This document shows positions 18,099 through 25,392 of a DNA stretch of 64,000 nt, piece by piece. The stretch's first letter is position 1. Each line of letters begins with the position of its first letter. The position numbers and the translations under genes are program-made. Source of the DNA: a virus; the IMG/VR virus record IMGVR_UViG_3300021440_000014, positions 62,001-126,000 of that record; one strand, given 5' to 3'. A model generated the notes under the pieces. It was not told where the DNA came from, ran no database searches, and saw only the letters and a program-made list of their open reading frames with translations.

Positions 18099-18248
18099 TT
18101 AAGTTGTGACAAGATCCTGTTCGGTGAAAAACTTTTCAGCCTGTTGATCGAGCCACGCCTCGAATTCCGTTGTTTCTTCCGGCGTCATTTTTGCCAGCGT
18201 GGAGATTTCGTCTTGAGCGTCGATAGATTCAAATTGATTGATATTCAT
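18099..18248 (-). CDS. Small acidic protein (49 aa)
   Basis: The frame runs from ATG 18248 (MNINQFESIDAQDEISTLA) to TAA 18099 and encodes 49 mostly acidic, helical residues. Its promoter (TTGCTATTC, then GTTAAAT) lies directly upstream, followed by dyad copy 3. No family is recognised. Confidence 0.55.
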   Translation of the reverse strand: MNINQFESIDAQDEISTLAKMTPEETTEFEAWLDQQAEKFFTEQDLVTT

Positions 18249-18320
18249 TACGGGTAAAATTTAACGTGCCCATAATAGAATAGCAATAAAAATCGTATTT
18301 TATCATAAAATAAATTTTCA

Positions 18321-18350
18321 TGCCATTCTATAAATAAAAATGACTTGGCA
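18321..18350. promoter_or_regulatory. 30-bp dyad operator, copy 3
   Basis: TGCCA-N20-TGGCA lies between divergent promoters: that of the minus gene at 18099-18248 and the plus-strand TTGCGC ... TAGGATG promoter of the gene at 18466. It is positioned to control either or both. Confidence 0.65.
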
Positions 18351-18465
18351 CAAAGATTGCTATCAAAAATAGTTTCAAAAATAATCAAAAAACTCTTGCG
18401 CTCCTTTTGTGATCTGCTAGGATGTTCTCCGTTAAGCGAAACAACAACAAAGCAAAACAAAAAAA

Positions 18466-18939
18466 ATGAACACTGAAACAAAGCAAATTCTCGCGGAAAT
18501 GGGATTCAACGTTGGTTCTGTCCTGAATGTTCGCCGATCTCCTTTTCTAGGGTTAGAATTGACAATTCGGCCAAATGGAACGGGCACCGTCGTTTTTTGC
18601 AACGGTGGATTGAGCGAGTATCTTTTTCTTGCTCAATATGGCGCGGTGAAACCGCCAGTGAACGACGACGATGAAAGCATTCTTGAGAACATCAAAACCG
18701 TTGCTAATGGCATTCCCTACTTGACGATATCAAAATACAAATTTTTGCAAGTTCTCGAAGCAATGGCATTCAATCGGCTTTGCTTGACTGGCGCGGACAA
18801 AGGCAAAAAAGGAGGTTCGGTAGCTAAGTCTAAACGTCTCGCCGCTCTTTGGTTCAAACGTATCCCAAAGGAGGAAAACGAATTTTACAACGCGAAAGTC
18901 ACGACGGACGCAATGGAATCTGAGCTTATCGCCAGCTAG
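18466..18939 (+). CDS. Hypothetical protein
   Basis: This 157-residue protein (MNTETKQILAEMGFNVGSV) is transcribed from TTGCGC-N17-TAGGATG, with a roughly 40-base A-rich leader lacking a Shine-Dalgarno site. A strong terminator follows the stop. A basic, Lys/Gly-rich segment near residue 110 (KGKKGGSVAKSKR) could contact nucleic acid. No family is recognised. Confidence 0.65.
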   Translation: MNTETKQILAEMGFNVGSVLNVRRSPFLGLELTIRPNGTGTVVFCNGGLSEYLFLAQYGAVKPPVNDDDESILENIKTVANGIPYLTISKYKFLQVLEAMAFNRLCLTGADKGKKGGSVAKSKRLAALWFKRIPKEENEFYNAKVTTDAMESELIAS

Positions 18940-18960
18940 AAACGTGCCAAACCAAAAGGA

Positions 18961-18990
18961 AAGCCCGAAATAAAAATCGGGCTTTCTTTC
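18961..18990 (+). terminator. Rho-independent terminator
   Basis: AAGCCCGA and TCGGGCTT flank an eight-base loop and are followed by TCTTTCC. It closes the transcript of the gene at 18466-18939. Confidence 0.75.
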
Positions 18991-19034
18991 CTTTTCTATT
19001 GACTCCGCGCAAAGATTTGATATAGTCATGACGT

Positions 19035-19110
19035 GAACGGTAAACACTCCGCAGCCACGAAATTCTAAGGGAACGTATCCAAAAGCTTTAACGATAACTT
19101 GATAAAGTAG
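19035..19110 (+). ncRNA. R-family small RNA, copy R2
   Basis: A promoter (TTGACTCCG ... GATATAG) ends just before the R core GAACGGTAAACACTCCGC, then AGCC, AAATTCTAAGGGAAC and a CTTTA ... TAAAG stem. No frame of useful length is present. It is followed by promoter-like TTGACA sequence, then dyad copy 4 and the ArdC-like gene. Confidence 0.75.
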
Positions 19111-19180
19111 ATTTTACAAAAAAAGTATTGACAAACGACTTTTTATTAGTTGTCAAGTCTTTTATGAAAAACAATTACTG

Positions 19181-19210
19181 TGCCAACCATAGAAAGAATC
19201 GCGCTTGGCA
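19181..19210. promoter_or_regulatory. 30-bp dyad operator, copy 4
   Basis: TGCCA-N20-TGGCA again has exact 30-bp geometry, 30 bases upstream of the TTGCCT ... TATTATAG promoter of the ArdC-like gene. Confidence 0.65.
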
Positions 19211-19271
19211 TGAAATTTGTTTTTTAGATTTTTATTGCCTATCATCAAATGCCTGCTATTATAGGGACGTA

Positions 19272-20165
19272 ATGAAAAACAACGTCGCTGAAATCATCGC
19301 CGATAAATTTATCGAAGCGATCAAAGCAAGCGGAAAATTGCCTTGGCAAAAACCTTGGCGCGTAATTAGTCCGCGTAATGCCGTCTCTGGTAATGTTTAC
19401 AAAGGGATCAACGTTCTAGCGTTGTCCATGTTTGGAAACGATACCGACTTTGTGACATTCAACCAAGCAAGGGATAACGGCGGATTTGTTAAAAAGGGAA
19501 GCAAGGGAATTCAAATTTGCTATTTCAAATTCATGGACAAAAAAGACGAAAAGGGATCGCCTGTCATTGTTGGCGGTAAAGTTAGCAAATGGCCATTGTT
19601 GCGATATTCGACAGTATTTAATCTTTCGGACATTGAAGGATGCGAAAAGCTCAAGGCAAAAGCATTGGAGCGAAAGAAAGTTATCGAATTCAAACCTATC
19701 GAAGCTTGCGAAAAGCTTGCTGCATTTGCGCCTTGCGCCGTATCGCACAAAGGGAATTCAGCTTTCTATTCGCCTGCCGTTCATGCAATAACAATGCCCG
19801 AAAAAGAGACTTTTAAGAGTGTTTCTCATTATTATTGCACGTTGTTTCATGAAATCGGACATTCAATGGCGCGAGAAGTTGGAACGGATTTGAACGGCCA
19901 ATTTGGGAGCGATCCGTATGCAAAGGAGGAACTTGTGGCCGAATTATTTGCCAACCTTTGCTTGTCGTTTGCTGGTATCGACTCAAGCGATCTTTTCGAT
20001 AACTCCGCAGCATATTTGCAGAACTGGCAAAAGCGGATCACTGACGATGCCACGATCCTTATTTCGGCAGCAAGCAAGGCAAGCAAGCGATTTGAATTGC
20101 TTTTAGAGCGGGCAGGACTCGCCGAAAAACAGGAAAGCGAGGAAAGCGAAACGGCAGCAGCCTAA
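19272..20165 (+). CDS. ArdC-like antirestriction protein
   Basis: The N-terminal domain (MKNNVAEIIADKFIEAIKAS, then LPWQKPW, then YKGINVLAL) matches the ssDNA-binding DUF1738-type domain of ArdC. The C-terminal domain carries a zinc-metallopeptidase helix, FHEIGHS. ArdC protects incoming plasmid DNA from restriction, so here it probably protects injected phage DNA. I chose the ATG at 19272 over 19128 because the promoter -10 (TATTATAG) ends about 8 bases before it. A terminator follows. G+C is above the window average, consistent with acquisition. Confidence 0.85.
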   Translation: MKNNVAEIIADKFIEAIKASGKLPWQKPWRVISPRNAVSGNVYKGINVLALSMFGNDTDFVTFNQARDNGGFVKKGSKGIQICYFKFMDKKDEKGSPVIVGGKVSKWPLLRYSTVFNLSDIEGCEKLKAKALERKKVIEFKPIEACEKLAAFAPCAVSHKGNSAFYSPAVHAITMPEKETFKSVSHYYCTLFHEIGHSMAREVGTDLNGQFGSDPYAKEELVAELFANLCLSFAGIDSSDLFDNSAAYLQNWQKRITDDATILISAASKASKRFELLLERAGLAEKQESEESETAAA

Positions 20166-20170
20166 CAAAA

Positions 20171-20197
20171 AGGGGAGGAGAAAACCTCCCCTTTCCC
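20171..20197 (+). terminator. Rho-independent terminator
   Basis: AGGGGAGG and CCTCCCCT form a stem followed by TTCCC, six bases after the ArdC-like stop codon. Confidence 0.75.
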
Positions 20198-20207
20198 TTG
20201 TTTATAT

Positions 20208-20237
20208 TTGACATTTAATAAAAACAACCTAGAATTT
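20208..20237 (+). promoter_or_regulatory. Early promoter with conserved spacer
   Basis: TTGACATTT, then ATAAAAACA, then TAGAAT, ending 8-9 bases before the ATG at 20242. This is one of more than 40 promoters of the same build. The position implies an mRNA with almost no leader. Confidence 0.8.
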
Positions 20238-20241
20238 TCTC

Positions 20242-20799
20242 ATGCCTAAATACTACCACGGCACAAGCGCGGACAATCTGCAATCTATTCTCGAAAATGG
20301 GTTTGACGGAACGAAGGGGAATCAAATTTGGAACGTATCAGGTGGGGCGAATTACTTCTGGAACCCCTTGGATATTCAAGAAACGGAAGACGTAGACGCC
20401 GAAAGAGCGGAAGAGATGGCAAGGGAATTTGCCTTTGGGGCGGCGGAAACGTCTCTTGCCAAGTCTAAAGATTGTCGGCGTGTCGTCTTTGAAATCGAGG
20501 CACCGGACGATCTTTTCTCGCCTGATAACTCTTGCCCTAACATGCAAGGGGCGGTCGTAAGCGATGAAATCATCGATCCAAGCTATATTTCGCGCTACTG
20601 GATAGATGAGCAAGATCTTTCTTTCTTTCGCGCATATTTCGCCGCTTGTATTCATGACAGGAAATTGGCGAACCCTTTGAATCTTTCAAGCGCAGAATTA
20701 AGTATGATCAAAGCCTTGCAAAAATCCGATGCAATGTGCGAAATCATGGACTCGCTTTCTGATATTACTTGCGAAGCTCTGGAAATTAAATTGAAATAA
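20242..20799 (+). CDS. ADP-ribosyltransferase-fold protein
   Basis: This 185-residue protein begins MPKYYHGTSADNLQSILENG, the typical first strand and helix of the ART / RNA 2'-phosphotransferase superfamily, with the HGT triad. GGANYFWN near residue 35 resembles the second (Y-type) motif, and SDEIIDP near residue 108 may supply the third acidic motif. Phages use ARTs to modify host polymerase, ribosome or toxin targets (for example T4 Alt/Mod); the target here is unknown. Transcription is from the leaderless early promoter at 20208. Confidence 0.7.
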   Translation: MPKYYHGTSADNLQSILENGFDGTKGNQIWNVSGGANYFWNPLDIQETEDVDAERAEEMAREFAFGAAETSLAKSKDCRRVVFEIEAPDDLFSPDNSCPNMQGAVVSDEIIDPSYISRYWIDEQDLSFFRAYFAACIHDRKLANPLNLSSAELSMIKALQKSDAMCEIMDSLSDITCEALEIKLK

Positions 20800-20837
20800 A
20801 ACTTGTTATTTAATAAAAATCAAATAGAATTAACTCA

Positions 20838-21200
20838 ATGAAAACATTCAACCTTCCCGCTCCTCAATTTCTTTTCAACTATATTGCGAATCACCTGTTG
20901 ACGCAAAACAAAGTTTCGGCGAATTCTGAGGGAAGATGCCGCTACCGTCAGGGCGATCTTAAATGTGCCGCTGGCGCGATTATTTCCGATGATGTCTACG
21001 ATCCTAAAATGGAGGGGAAAAGAGCAAGATCGCCTAGACTTCATGAGGCTTTTATTTCCAGCCTCGGAAGGGACATTAGCGGAGAGGAAATGAATATAAT
21101 TTCAGATCTGCAAATAATGCACGACACTCAAAAGCCTTGGAATTGGAAAAATGATCTTAAGTATTTGGCGAAAAAATACTCTCTTACCTTTAATCTCTAG
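20838..21200 (+). CDS. Phage protein with LKCAxGxxI motif
   Basis: This 120-residue protein contains YRQGDLKCAAGAIISDDVYD, a pattern seen in many phage early proteins of unknown role. Its own promoter (TTGTTATTT, ATAAAAATC, TAGAAT) ends 9 bases before the ATG. Four other window proteins have a similar CC- or C-x-G/A short motif followed by a helix. Confidence 0.65.
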   Translation: MKTFNLPAPQFLFNYIANHLLTQNKVSANSEGRCRYRQGDLKCAAGAIISDDVYDPKMEGKRARSPRLHEAFISSLGRDISGEEMNIISDLQIMHDTQKPWNWKNDLKYLAKKYSLTFNL

Positions 21201-21235
21201 TTGACTTTTCGCAAAAATAGAGTATTCTATATTTG

Positions 21236-21422
21236 CGGTTAAACACGAAATGCTCGATTAACAATATATTCGCCATGAATAAAGACCCGCCCGCTTAACC
21301 CAAAAATGGCTCATTATAGATATATGATTAAAAATTAAAGCAAAAAAAATAAATAGTCAACAAGAAAGGATTTTTATGAAGAGTTAACATATTTGCCAGC
21401 CTAAAAAGCTGGCATTTTTTAT
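21236..21422 (+). ncRNA. Promoter-terminator bounded RNA without a gene
   Basis: The TTGACTTTTCG ... TATTCTAT promoter at 21203 and the terminator at 21394 delimit about 190 bases. Only peptides of 3-10 codons are encoded. The 5' end (GCGGTTAAACACG) faintly resembles the start of the R family. It is probably a small RNA, though a decayed gene is possible. Confidence 0.4.
21394..21422 (+). terminator. Rho-independent terminator
   Basis: TGCCAGC and GCTGGCA form a stem followed by TTTTTT. Confidence 0.85.
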
Positions 21423-21459
21423 TTGTTGACATTGAATAAAAATAGTATAGAATTTAACC

Positions 21460-21756
21460 ATGAACACTCAAGAAGCAATTAAGCACCTTGAAAGTCTAGG
21501 GTTCAAGATTTATCCTAAAGGCGACAAGTTCGCGATTTGGTGGCCGAATCAAAAGAATAATGACGAAGATTTTCGCTATACTGCGCGAAAACTTATTGGA
21601 CTGGCAAAGCTAAAATGGAATAATAAATCTAATGGCAATCGCTACCTCAAGAAAAGAATGATGGATTTTCCCTGTAGAAGGGGTCATGGCAGATTCATTA
21701 AAGATGCCACTAAGCGAAAATCTCGGCGCGATGCTAAAAGGATTGACTTGGAATAA
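21460..21756 (+). CDS. Hypothetical basic protein
   Basis: This 98-residue protein begins MNTQEAIKHLESLGFKIYP and has a strongly basic C-terminus (KDATKRKSRRDAKR), suggesting nucleic-acid contact. The early promoter TTGACATTGAATAAAAATAG with -10 TAGAAT ends 8 bases before the ATG. Confidence 0.65.
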   Translation: MNTQEAIKHLESLGFKIYPKGDKFAIWWPNQKNNDEDFRYTARKLIGLAKLKWNNKSNGNRYLKKRMMDFPCRRGHGRFIKDATKRKSRRDAKRIDLE

Positions 21757-21770
21757 AAATAGAGTAGGAT
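21743..21770 (+). promoter_or_regulatory. Early promoter giving a leaderless transcript
   Basis: TTGACTTGG, ATAAAAATA and TAGGAT (21765-21770) are followed by only six bases before the ATG at 21777. The normal start point, about 7 bases after the -10, coincides with the ATG itself. Confidence 0.8.
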
Positions 21771-21776
21771 TTAGGC

Positions 21777-22175
21777 ATGAAACTAACCTTGTCACTTCTA
21801 ATGCTGGGGATCGTCTCTGTTAGTGCTAAATTGCCGGATAGGTTTACCAAAGCCATTCACAAGGTAGAGGCAAGCGGGAAAGTCGGCCCTATCTTGGGAG
21901 ACTATAACAAGAAAACGGGTGAGTATGAAGCTCTCGGCCCTTTGCAGATTCATCGTGAATACTGGCAGGATTCGGGCGTGGCGGGAAGTTATGAGCAATG
22001 CAAGGATCTGGAATACTCTAAGAAAGTCGTTGAAGCTTACTTGTTGCGCTTTGGTCGTAAGTTTGTGCAGGCTAATAACTTCGAGGCAATGGCGCGAATC
22101 CATAACGGTGGACCATTGGGATTCAAAAACCAAAAGACAATTCAATACTGGCAAAAAGTAAAAAAGCATCTGTAA
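21777..22175 (+). CDS. Secreted lysozyme / transglycosylase-like protein
   Basis: This 132-residue protein has an N-terminal signal peptide (MKLTLSLLMLGIVSVSA). The mature part has SLT/lysozyme-like elements: a putative catalytic Glu in HKVEASGKVGP, then ALGPLQIHREYW, and a late ARIHNGGP segment. It could degrade or remodel peptidoglycan from the periplasm, either for lysis or during infection. Transcription is from the leaderless promoter at 21743. Confidence 0.65.
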   Translation: MKLTLSLLMLGIVSVSAKLPDRFTKAIHKVEASGKVGPILGDYNKKTGEYEALGPLQIHREYWQDSGVAGSYEQCKDLEYSKKVVEAYLLRFGRKFVQANNFEAMARIHNGGPLGFKNQKTIQYWQKVKKHL

Positions 22176-22240
22176 CCTTGACAAAAAATAAAAATAAAGT
22201 AAGATAGAAAAGTAGTAAACGAAACAACAAACAAAAACAA

Positions 22241-22501
22241 ATGAAAAAAGTTGAATCCTATAAAGCTGAAGACGGTCGCCTCTTTGAAGATAAGGAAGAA
22301 TGCTTGAAGCATGATTTCCTTCTGTCGGTGCGCGGCTTCATTCAGACGAAGAACAGCAGCAAGTCGCCGACAATTCAGGTGAGCGATGTCGCGGCGTTGA
22401 TCGCGAATAACTTCCCCACATTCTACGACATGATGAAGCGGCAGAATCAGCTTCTCGTTGCTGCGCGGCCTAAGAAAGAAATGCCGATGCGCGTTGTCTA
22501 A
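22241..22501 (+). CDS. Hypothetical protein
   Basis: This 86-residue protein begins MKKVESYKAEDGRLFEDKEE, a pattern common in phage proteins of about this size with unknown function. The promoter TTGACAAAAAATAAAAATAA leaves a roughly 35-base A-rich leader without a Shine-Dalgarno site. A terminator follows at 22524. Confidence 0.65.
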   Translation: MKKVESYKAEDGRLFEDKEECLKHDFLLSVRGFIQTKNSSKSPTIQVSDVAALIANNFPTFYDMMKRQNQLLVAARPKKEMPMRVV

Positions 22502-22523
22502 TTTCCTTTGTTGTTTGTTTTCA

Positions 22524-22557
22524 CCCCACCTAGTTGAAAAATTAGGTGGGTCTTTTC
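22524..22557 (+). terminator. Rho-independent terminator
   Basis: CCCACCTA and TAGGTGGG form a stem followed by TCTTTTC. Confidence 0.8.
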
Positions 22558-22592
22558 TTGACATCCTATAAAAAAAATATAACATCTTAAAA

Positions 22593-22859
22593 ATGAGTGA
22601 ATTCAATGTTTTCCATTATCTTTTTTATGCTTTGGAATTTGATGAAACTTCTGACGTTTTAGAGCATAACGGAAATTTCTGTCAATTGGCCTGCATAGAA
22701 CATCCTTTTGATGGGATTATCTTTTATGTCCTTCTTATCAATGGAGCGGTATCGAACACAACGGAGCATAAGTCAAGAATGGGAAAGCTTTTAAAAGAAT
22801 GGAGAGCGGGCGAAAGAGAAATAGACAAAGGCATTTTAACGCTTTCTTATAAAAAATAG
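22593..22859 (+). CDS. Hypothetical protein
   Basis: This 88-residue protein begins MSEFNVFHYLFYALEFDETS. Its early promoter (TTGACATCC, ATAAAAAAA, TATAACAT) ends about 8 bases before the ATG. No family is recognised. Confidence 0.6.
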   Translation: MSEFNVFHYLFYALEFDETSDVLEHNGNFCQLACIEHPFDGIIFYVLLINGAVSNTTEHKSRMGKLLKEWRAGEREIDKGILTLSYKK

Positions 22860-22896
22860 TTCTTTACTTTTAAGAAAAACAAAGTAGTATTTATCT

Positions 22897-23085
22897 ATGG
22901 CAATACAAGAAGCTCTCTATAAATACTTCTCACTCATTGGAATGAGTGCTGAATTTGAAGAGGCTGGAAAGATTGGATTGGCAAATCAATGTCGTTGCAT
23001 TGCTCAGTCAGTGGCCGAAGAATTTGAGTTGACAGAAAAGGAAATCTCAACTGGAATTTCAGAAGATTTTCATAAATTAAAATAA
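22897..23085 (+). CDS. Hypothetical small protein
   Basis: This 62-residue helical, acidic protein begins MAIQEALYKYFSLIGMSAEF. Its early promoter starts TTTACTTTTAAG, with -10 TAGTAT ending 9 bases before the ATG. Confidence 0.6.
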   Translation: MAIQEALYKYFSLIGMSAEFEEAGKIGLANQCRCIAQSVAEEFELTEKEISTGISEDFHKLK

Positions 23086-23122
23086 CTCTTTACTTCTGAT
23101 AAAAATAGATTAGCATTTAACC

Positions 23123-23302
23123 ATGAGAACGAAATCTTTAGGCGGAACTTTGTTAGTGATCAAAGGTCTTAACGACTGTGCCACAATCGAACGAGGCAAA
23201 AATTCCAAGCCGTGCATTGTCTCTATAGAAGGAACTTGGACAAAAGAAGAGTTAAGAGAGGCTCTCTCCTTATGGAATAGATCGGAAGCTCAAAGGAGAT
23301 AA
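23123..23302 (+). CDS. Hypothetical small protein (59 aa)
   Basis: The frame MRTKSLGGTLLVIKGLNDCA runs to TAA 23302. Promoter TTTACTTCTGATAAAAATAG with -10 TAGCAT ends 9 bases before the ATG, which supports a real gene. The function is unknown. Confidence 0.55.
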   Translation: MRTKSLGGTLLVIKGLNDCATIERGKNSKPCIVSIEGTWTKEELREALSLWNRSEAQRR

Positions 23303-23315
23303 AAAGGGTTTAGCC

Positions 23316-23504
23316 ATGACAAAACAACAAGACATCTACAAATTTTTCCGAATCATTGCAGTAGGTAGTCGCAAAGGCTGGCGAATTTATGACAACGGAG
23401 AAAACTATCACCCTACTACGGGAAGATGGCAGGCATTCCGACATGGAGTTAGAATTGGGAATTCAACAAAATCTGGGCTACTCCAAATGATTGATAATAA
23501 ATAA
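23316..23504 (+). CDS. Hypothetical small protein
   Basis: This 62-residue protein begins MTKQQDIYKFFRIIAVGSRK and lies 13 bases after the previous gene, so it is co-transcribed. An AGGAGAT stretch at the end of the upstream gene may serve as a ribosome site, one of few in the region. Confidence 0.6.
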   Translation: MTKQQDIYKFFRIIAVGSRKGWRIYDNGENYHPTTGRWQAFRHGVRIGNSTKSGLLQMIDNK

Positions 23505-23546
23505 AAACCTTTACTTCCCATAAAAATAGTCTATTCTACAAATATC

Positions 23547-23636
23547 GAACGGTAGCCAACCCGCAGCCGAAAAATTCTAAGTGAACCTGATCTAATTTTT
23601 TAGATGAAATAAAAAGGGGCACTTGCCCCGTGTTTT
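23547..23636 (+). ncRNA. R-family small RNA, copy R3
   Basis: The early promoter TTTACTTCCC ... TATTCTAC is followed by GAACGGTAGCCAACCCGC, then AGCC, then AAATTCTAAGTGAACC and a CTAA ... TTAG stem. It ends in a strong terminator, GGGGCACTTGCCCC then TTTT. The terminator tail runs into the 3' end of the opposing gene. This copy best defines the family as a stand-alone transcript of about 90 bases. Confidence 0.8.
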
Positions 23637-23775
23637 ACTCATCTCGATAATCATCGGCCTCGTTTGCGTTGAAATCGGCCAAGTCATCGGTGCCGCTACC
23701 ATCTCCCGGCCAACCTTTATCGTCGTCGGGCAATTCGGTTTGCAAGTCGTAATTATCTTCTAGTCCTTCATCCAT
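23635..23775 (-). CDS. Small acidic protein (46 aa)
   Basis: The frame MDEGLEDNYDLQTELPDDDK to TAA 23635 gives a very acidic, probably disordered peptide. It could mimic DNA or bind a host protein, but nothing specific is recognised. Confidence 0.5.
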   Translation of the reverse strand: MDEGLEDNYDLQTELPDDDKGWPGDGSGTDDLADFNANEADDYRDE

Positions 23776-23809
23776 AATTTAATCCTATACTATTTTTATG
23801 TTTTGTCAA

Positions 23810-23992
23810 TTACGGAAAATACAAAGTGGGGTTATCGTATTCGGGATCATACTTGGCAACTTGTGAATTCTCAAGGTGCCCCTGCTCTTTGAGTTTGGCA
23901 ATCCAGCGTTCCACCCTTTCCTGCTCTACAGAGTCAGCAAAGAAAAGCATCGCAACCAATTTTTTCGGATTGTGTTCTGTTTTAACTGGCAT
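23810..23992 (-). CDS. Hypothetical small protein
   Basis: This 60-residue protein begins MPVKTEHNPKKLVAMLFFAD. Its early promoter TTGACTTTTTAG ... TAGTAT on the minus strand ends about 7 bases before the ATG. Confidence 0.6.
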   Translation of the reverse strand: MPVKTEHNPKKLVAMLFFADSVEQERVERWIAKLKEQGHLENSQVAKYDPEYDNPTLYFP

Positions 23993-24074
23993 GTCTAAAT
24001 ACTAAATCATTTTTCTAAAAAGTCAAATGCAAATTGATGTTTGACAAAAAGGAAAAATAGAATAAACTTTCTAC

Positions 24075-24194
24075 AGTTGAACATCGGAACGGTTGGCGCA
24101 TTGCGTCGCCACAATAACGGAATCGGACTTCCTGCTTAGTAGATAGAAAGAAAGAGCTTGACATTCAAGCAAGGTAACTGTTAAAGGTTCAACT
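24075..24194 (+). promoter_or_regulatory. Structured 5' leader, riboswitch-like
   Basis: Promoter TTGACAAAAAGG ... AGAATAAAC at 24043 starts a 120-base leader. AGTTGAAC (24075-24082) and GTTCAACT (24187-24194) pair perfectly and enclose several hairpins, including TTGGCG...CGCC and GCTTGACATTCAAGC. The ATG of the next gene follows 9 bases after the closing stem. All other genes nearby lack leaders, so this one is likely to be functional, as a riboswitch, thermosensor or separate RNA. Confidence 0.55.
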
Positions 24195-24203
24195 ACTAAT
24201 TTT

Positions 24204-24467
24204 ATGGCTAAACTTAATCTTGACTCAATCGAAAATCGCGCTATAGTTACGGTTACAAATTTGCCTTGGGGCGACGATGATACTGGCAAAACTTCCCTTC
24301 AATTGACGGGTCAACTTGAGAAAGCGGAAGATGAAGGGGAAGATCATTACTTGCGTTGCCCTACGTTTTGCGGGGAACTTAATGGCGTTTCGTTCTCAGA
24401 TAAGGATATAACCGAAATTGAAACTCTACCTAGTGGCAGAATTCTTATCGTCTTGCGAAACTTTTAA
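24204..24467 (+). CDS. Hypothetical protein behind a structured leader
   Basis: This 87-residue acidic protein begins MAKLNLDSIENRAIVTVTNL and is beta-rich. It is the only nearby gene with a long folded leader, which suggests control after transcription starts. No family is recognised. Confidence 0.6.
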   Translation: MAKLNLDSIENRAIVTVTNLPWGDDDTGKTSLQLTGQLEKAEDEGEDHYLRCPTFCGELNGVSFSDKDITEIETLPSGRILIVLRNF

Positions 24468-24505
24468 TTGACTTTTAGAAAAAATACTCTAAACTCTTAA
24501 TCGTA

Positions 24506-25045
24506 ATGAATAAACAACTCATCGAAGCTCTCGAAAATCAGGGAACAAACTGCCGCTTGATCTCTTTCACCTATACGGCTAAGGGGACAGGCGAAACGGC
24601 TCGCTACGTGATTCGCACGAATGTAGACTATACCAAGGTATGCAAAGACGACATCACGGAACTTGAAATCCGCGCACAAACGGCAATCGGTATCGAAAAA
24701 ATTTGCATTGACGCGCAGATCGCTACGCTTAAAGAGTCGATCAAGGCTCAGGAAACGGGCGTGGCTCACTCGAAATACACTAAAGCGGGACTCTATCGCT
24801 CTGTTTGTCCCGGTATCAAATTGAGCTTGAACGATCAAAGCCTTGAATTGCACGGCTTTGTGCATTCTAAGGTGGTTCTAAAGCCGGGATTCTATGCGAA
24901 AGTAAATCATCGCTCAGAAGAGACGGCAAAGAAAGAAGAGATTCGCAAGTCTCTCAAGGTTGGCAAGTTCCGCTCTTTCTCGCTCGATAGCGGGCTTGTT
25001 CACGGCGCAAAGGTAAACGGGGAAGAGATTACTTTTGAACAGTAA
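24506..25045 (+). CDS. Hypothetical protein
   Basis: This 179-residue protein begins MNKQLIEALENQGTNCRLIS. It has its own early promoter (TTGACTTTTAGAAAAAATAC, then CTAAACT) and a terminator after the stop. Repeated Lys-rich patches near residues 145-160 are notable. No family is recognised. Confidence 0.65.
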   Translation: MNKQLIEALENQGTNCRLISFTYTAKGTGETARYVIRTNVDYTKVCKDDITELEIRAQTAIGIEKICIDAQIATLKESIKAQETGVAHSKYTKAGLYRSVCPGIKLSLNDQSLELHGFVHSKVVLKPGFYAKVNHRSEETAKKEEIRKSLKVGKFRSFSLDSGLVHGAKVNGEEITFEQ

Positions 25046-25051
25046 ATAAAC

Positions 25052-25079
25052 AACCCGGAGTAAAATCCGGGTTTTTTCT
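25052..25079 (+). terminator. Rho-independent terminator
   Basis: AACCCGGA and TCCGGGTT form a stem followed by TTTTTC. Confidence 0.85.
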
Positions 25080-25113
25080 TGCTTTTAGATAAAAACAAAG
25101 TAGAATCTTCTCA

Positions 25114-25281
25114 ATGGCAACACCAATTCATTGCGGGAAAGCTACTAAAATATATCGCAAGGTATATCAGCAGGCTTTCTACTATCGAGATAAAAATGGC
25201 AATCGTAAGTTTTCGCCTTGTAGCTACGAAGTCGGCTTTCAATGCGTAGTCTGTAAACAGATTCGCATTCCTGATATTTAA
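25114..25281 (+). CDS. Small zinc-knuckle-like protein (55 aa)
   Basis: The frame starts MATPIHCGKATKIYRKVYQQ and ends CVVCKQIRIPDI at 25281. CVVC plus upstream Cys residues may bind zinc. The early promoter TTGCTTTTAGATAAAAACAA with -10 TAGAAT ends 9 bases before the ATG. Confidence 0.55.
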   Translation: MATPIHCGKATKIYRKVYQQAFYYRDKNGNRKFSPCSYEVGFQCVVCKQIRIPDI

Positions 25282-25392
25282 AAGCCTTTCGATAGATCAG
25301 ACATGGAAAAGATGGATGCTATTAGAGAAGAAGGAATTAAATTTGACGAAAGTTTGGCTTGCAATTAAATAAAAAAAGAATAAGATTTAACT

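Noticed and set aside
22142-22606. Minus-strand 154-residue ORF
   Set aside because: Shadow across two real plus-strand genes and a terminator; very Phe-rich composition typical of antisense frames.
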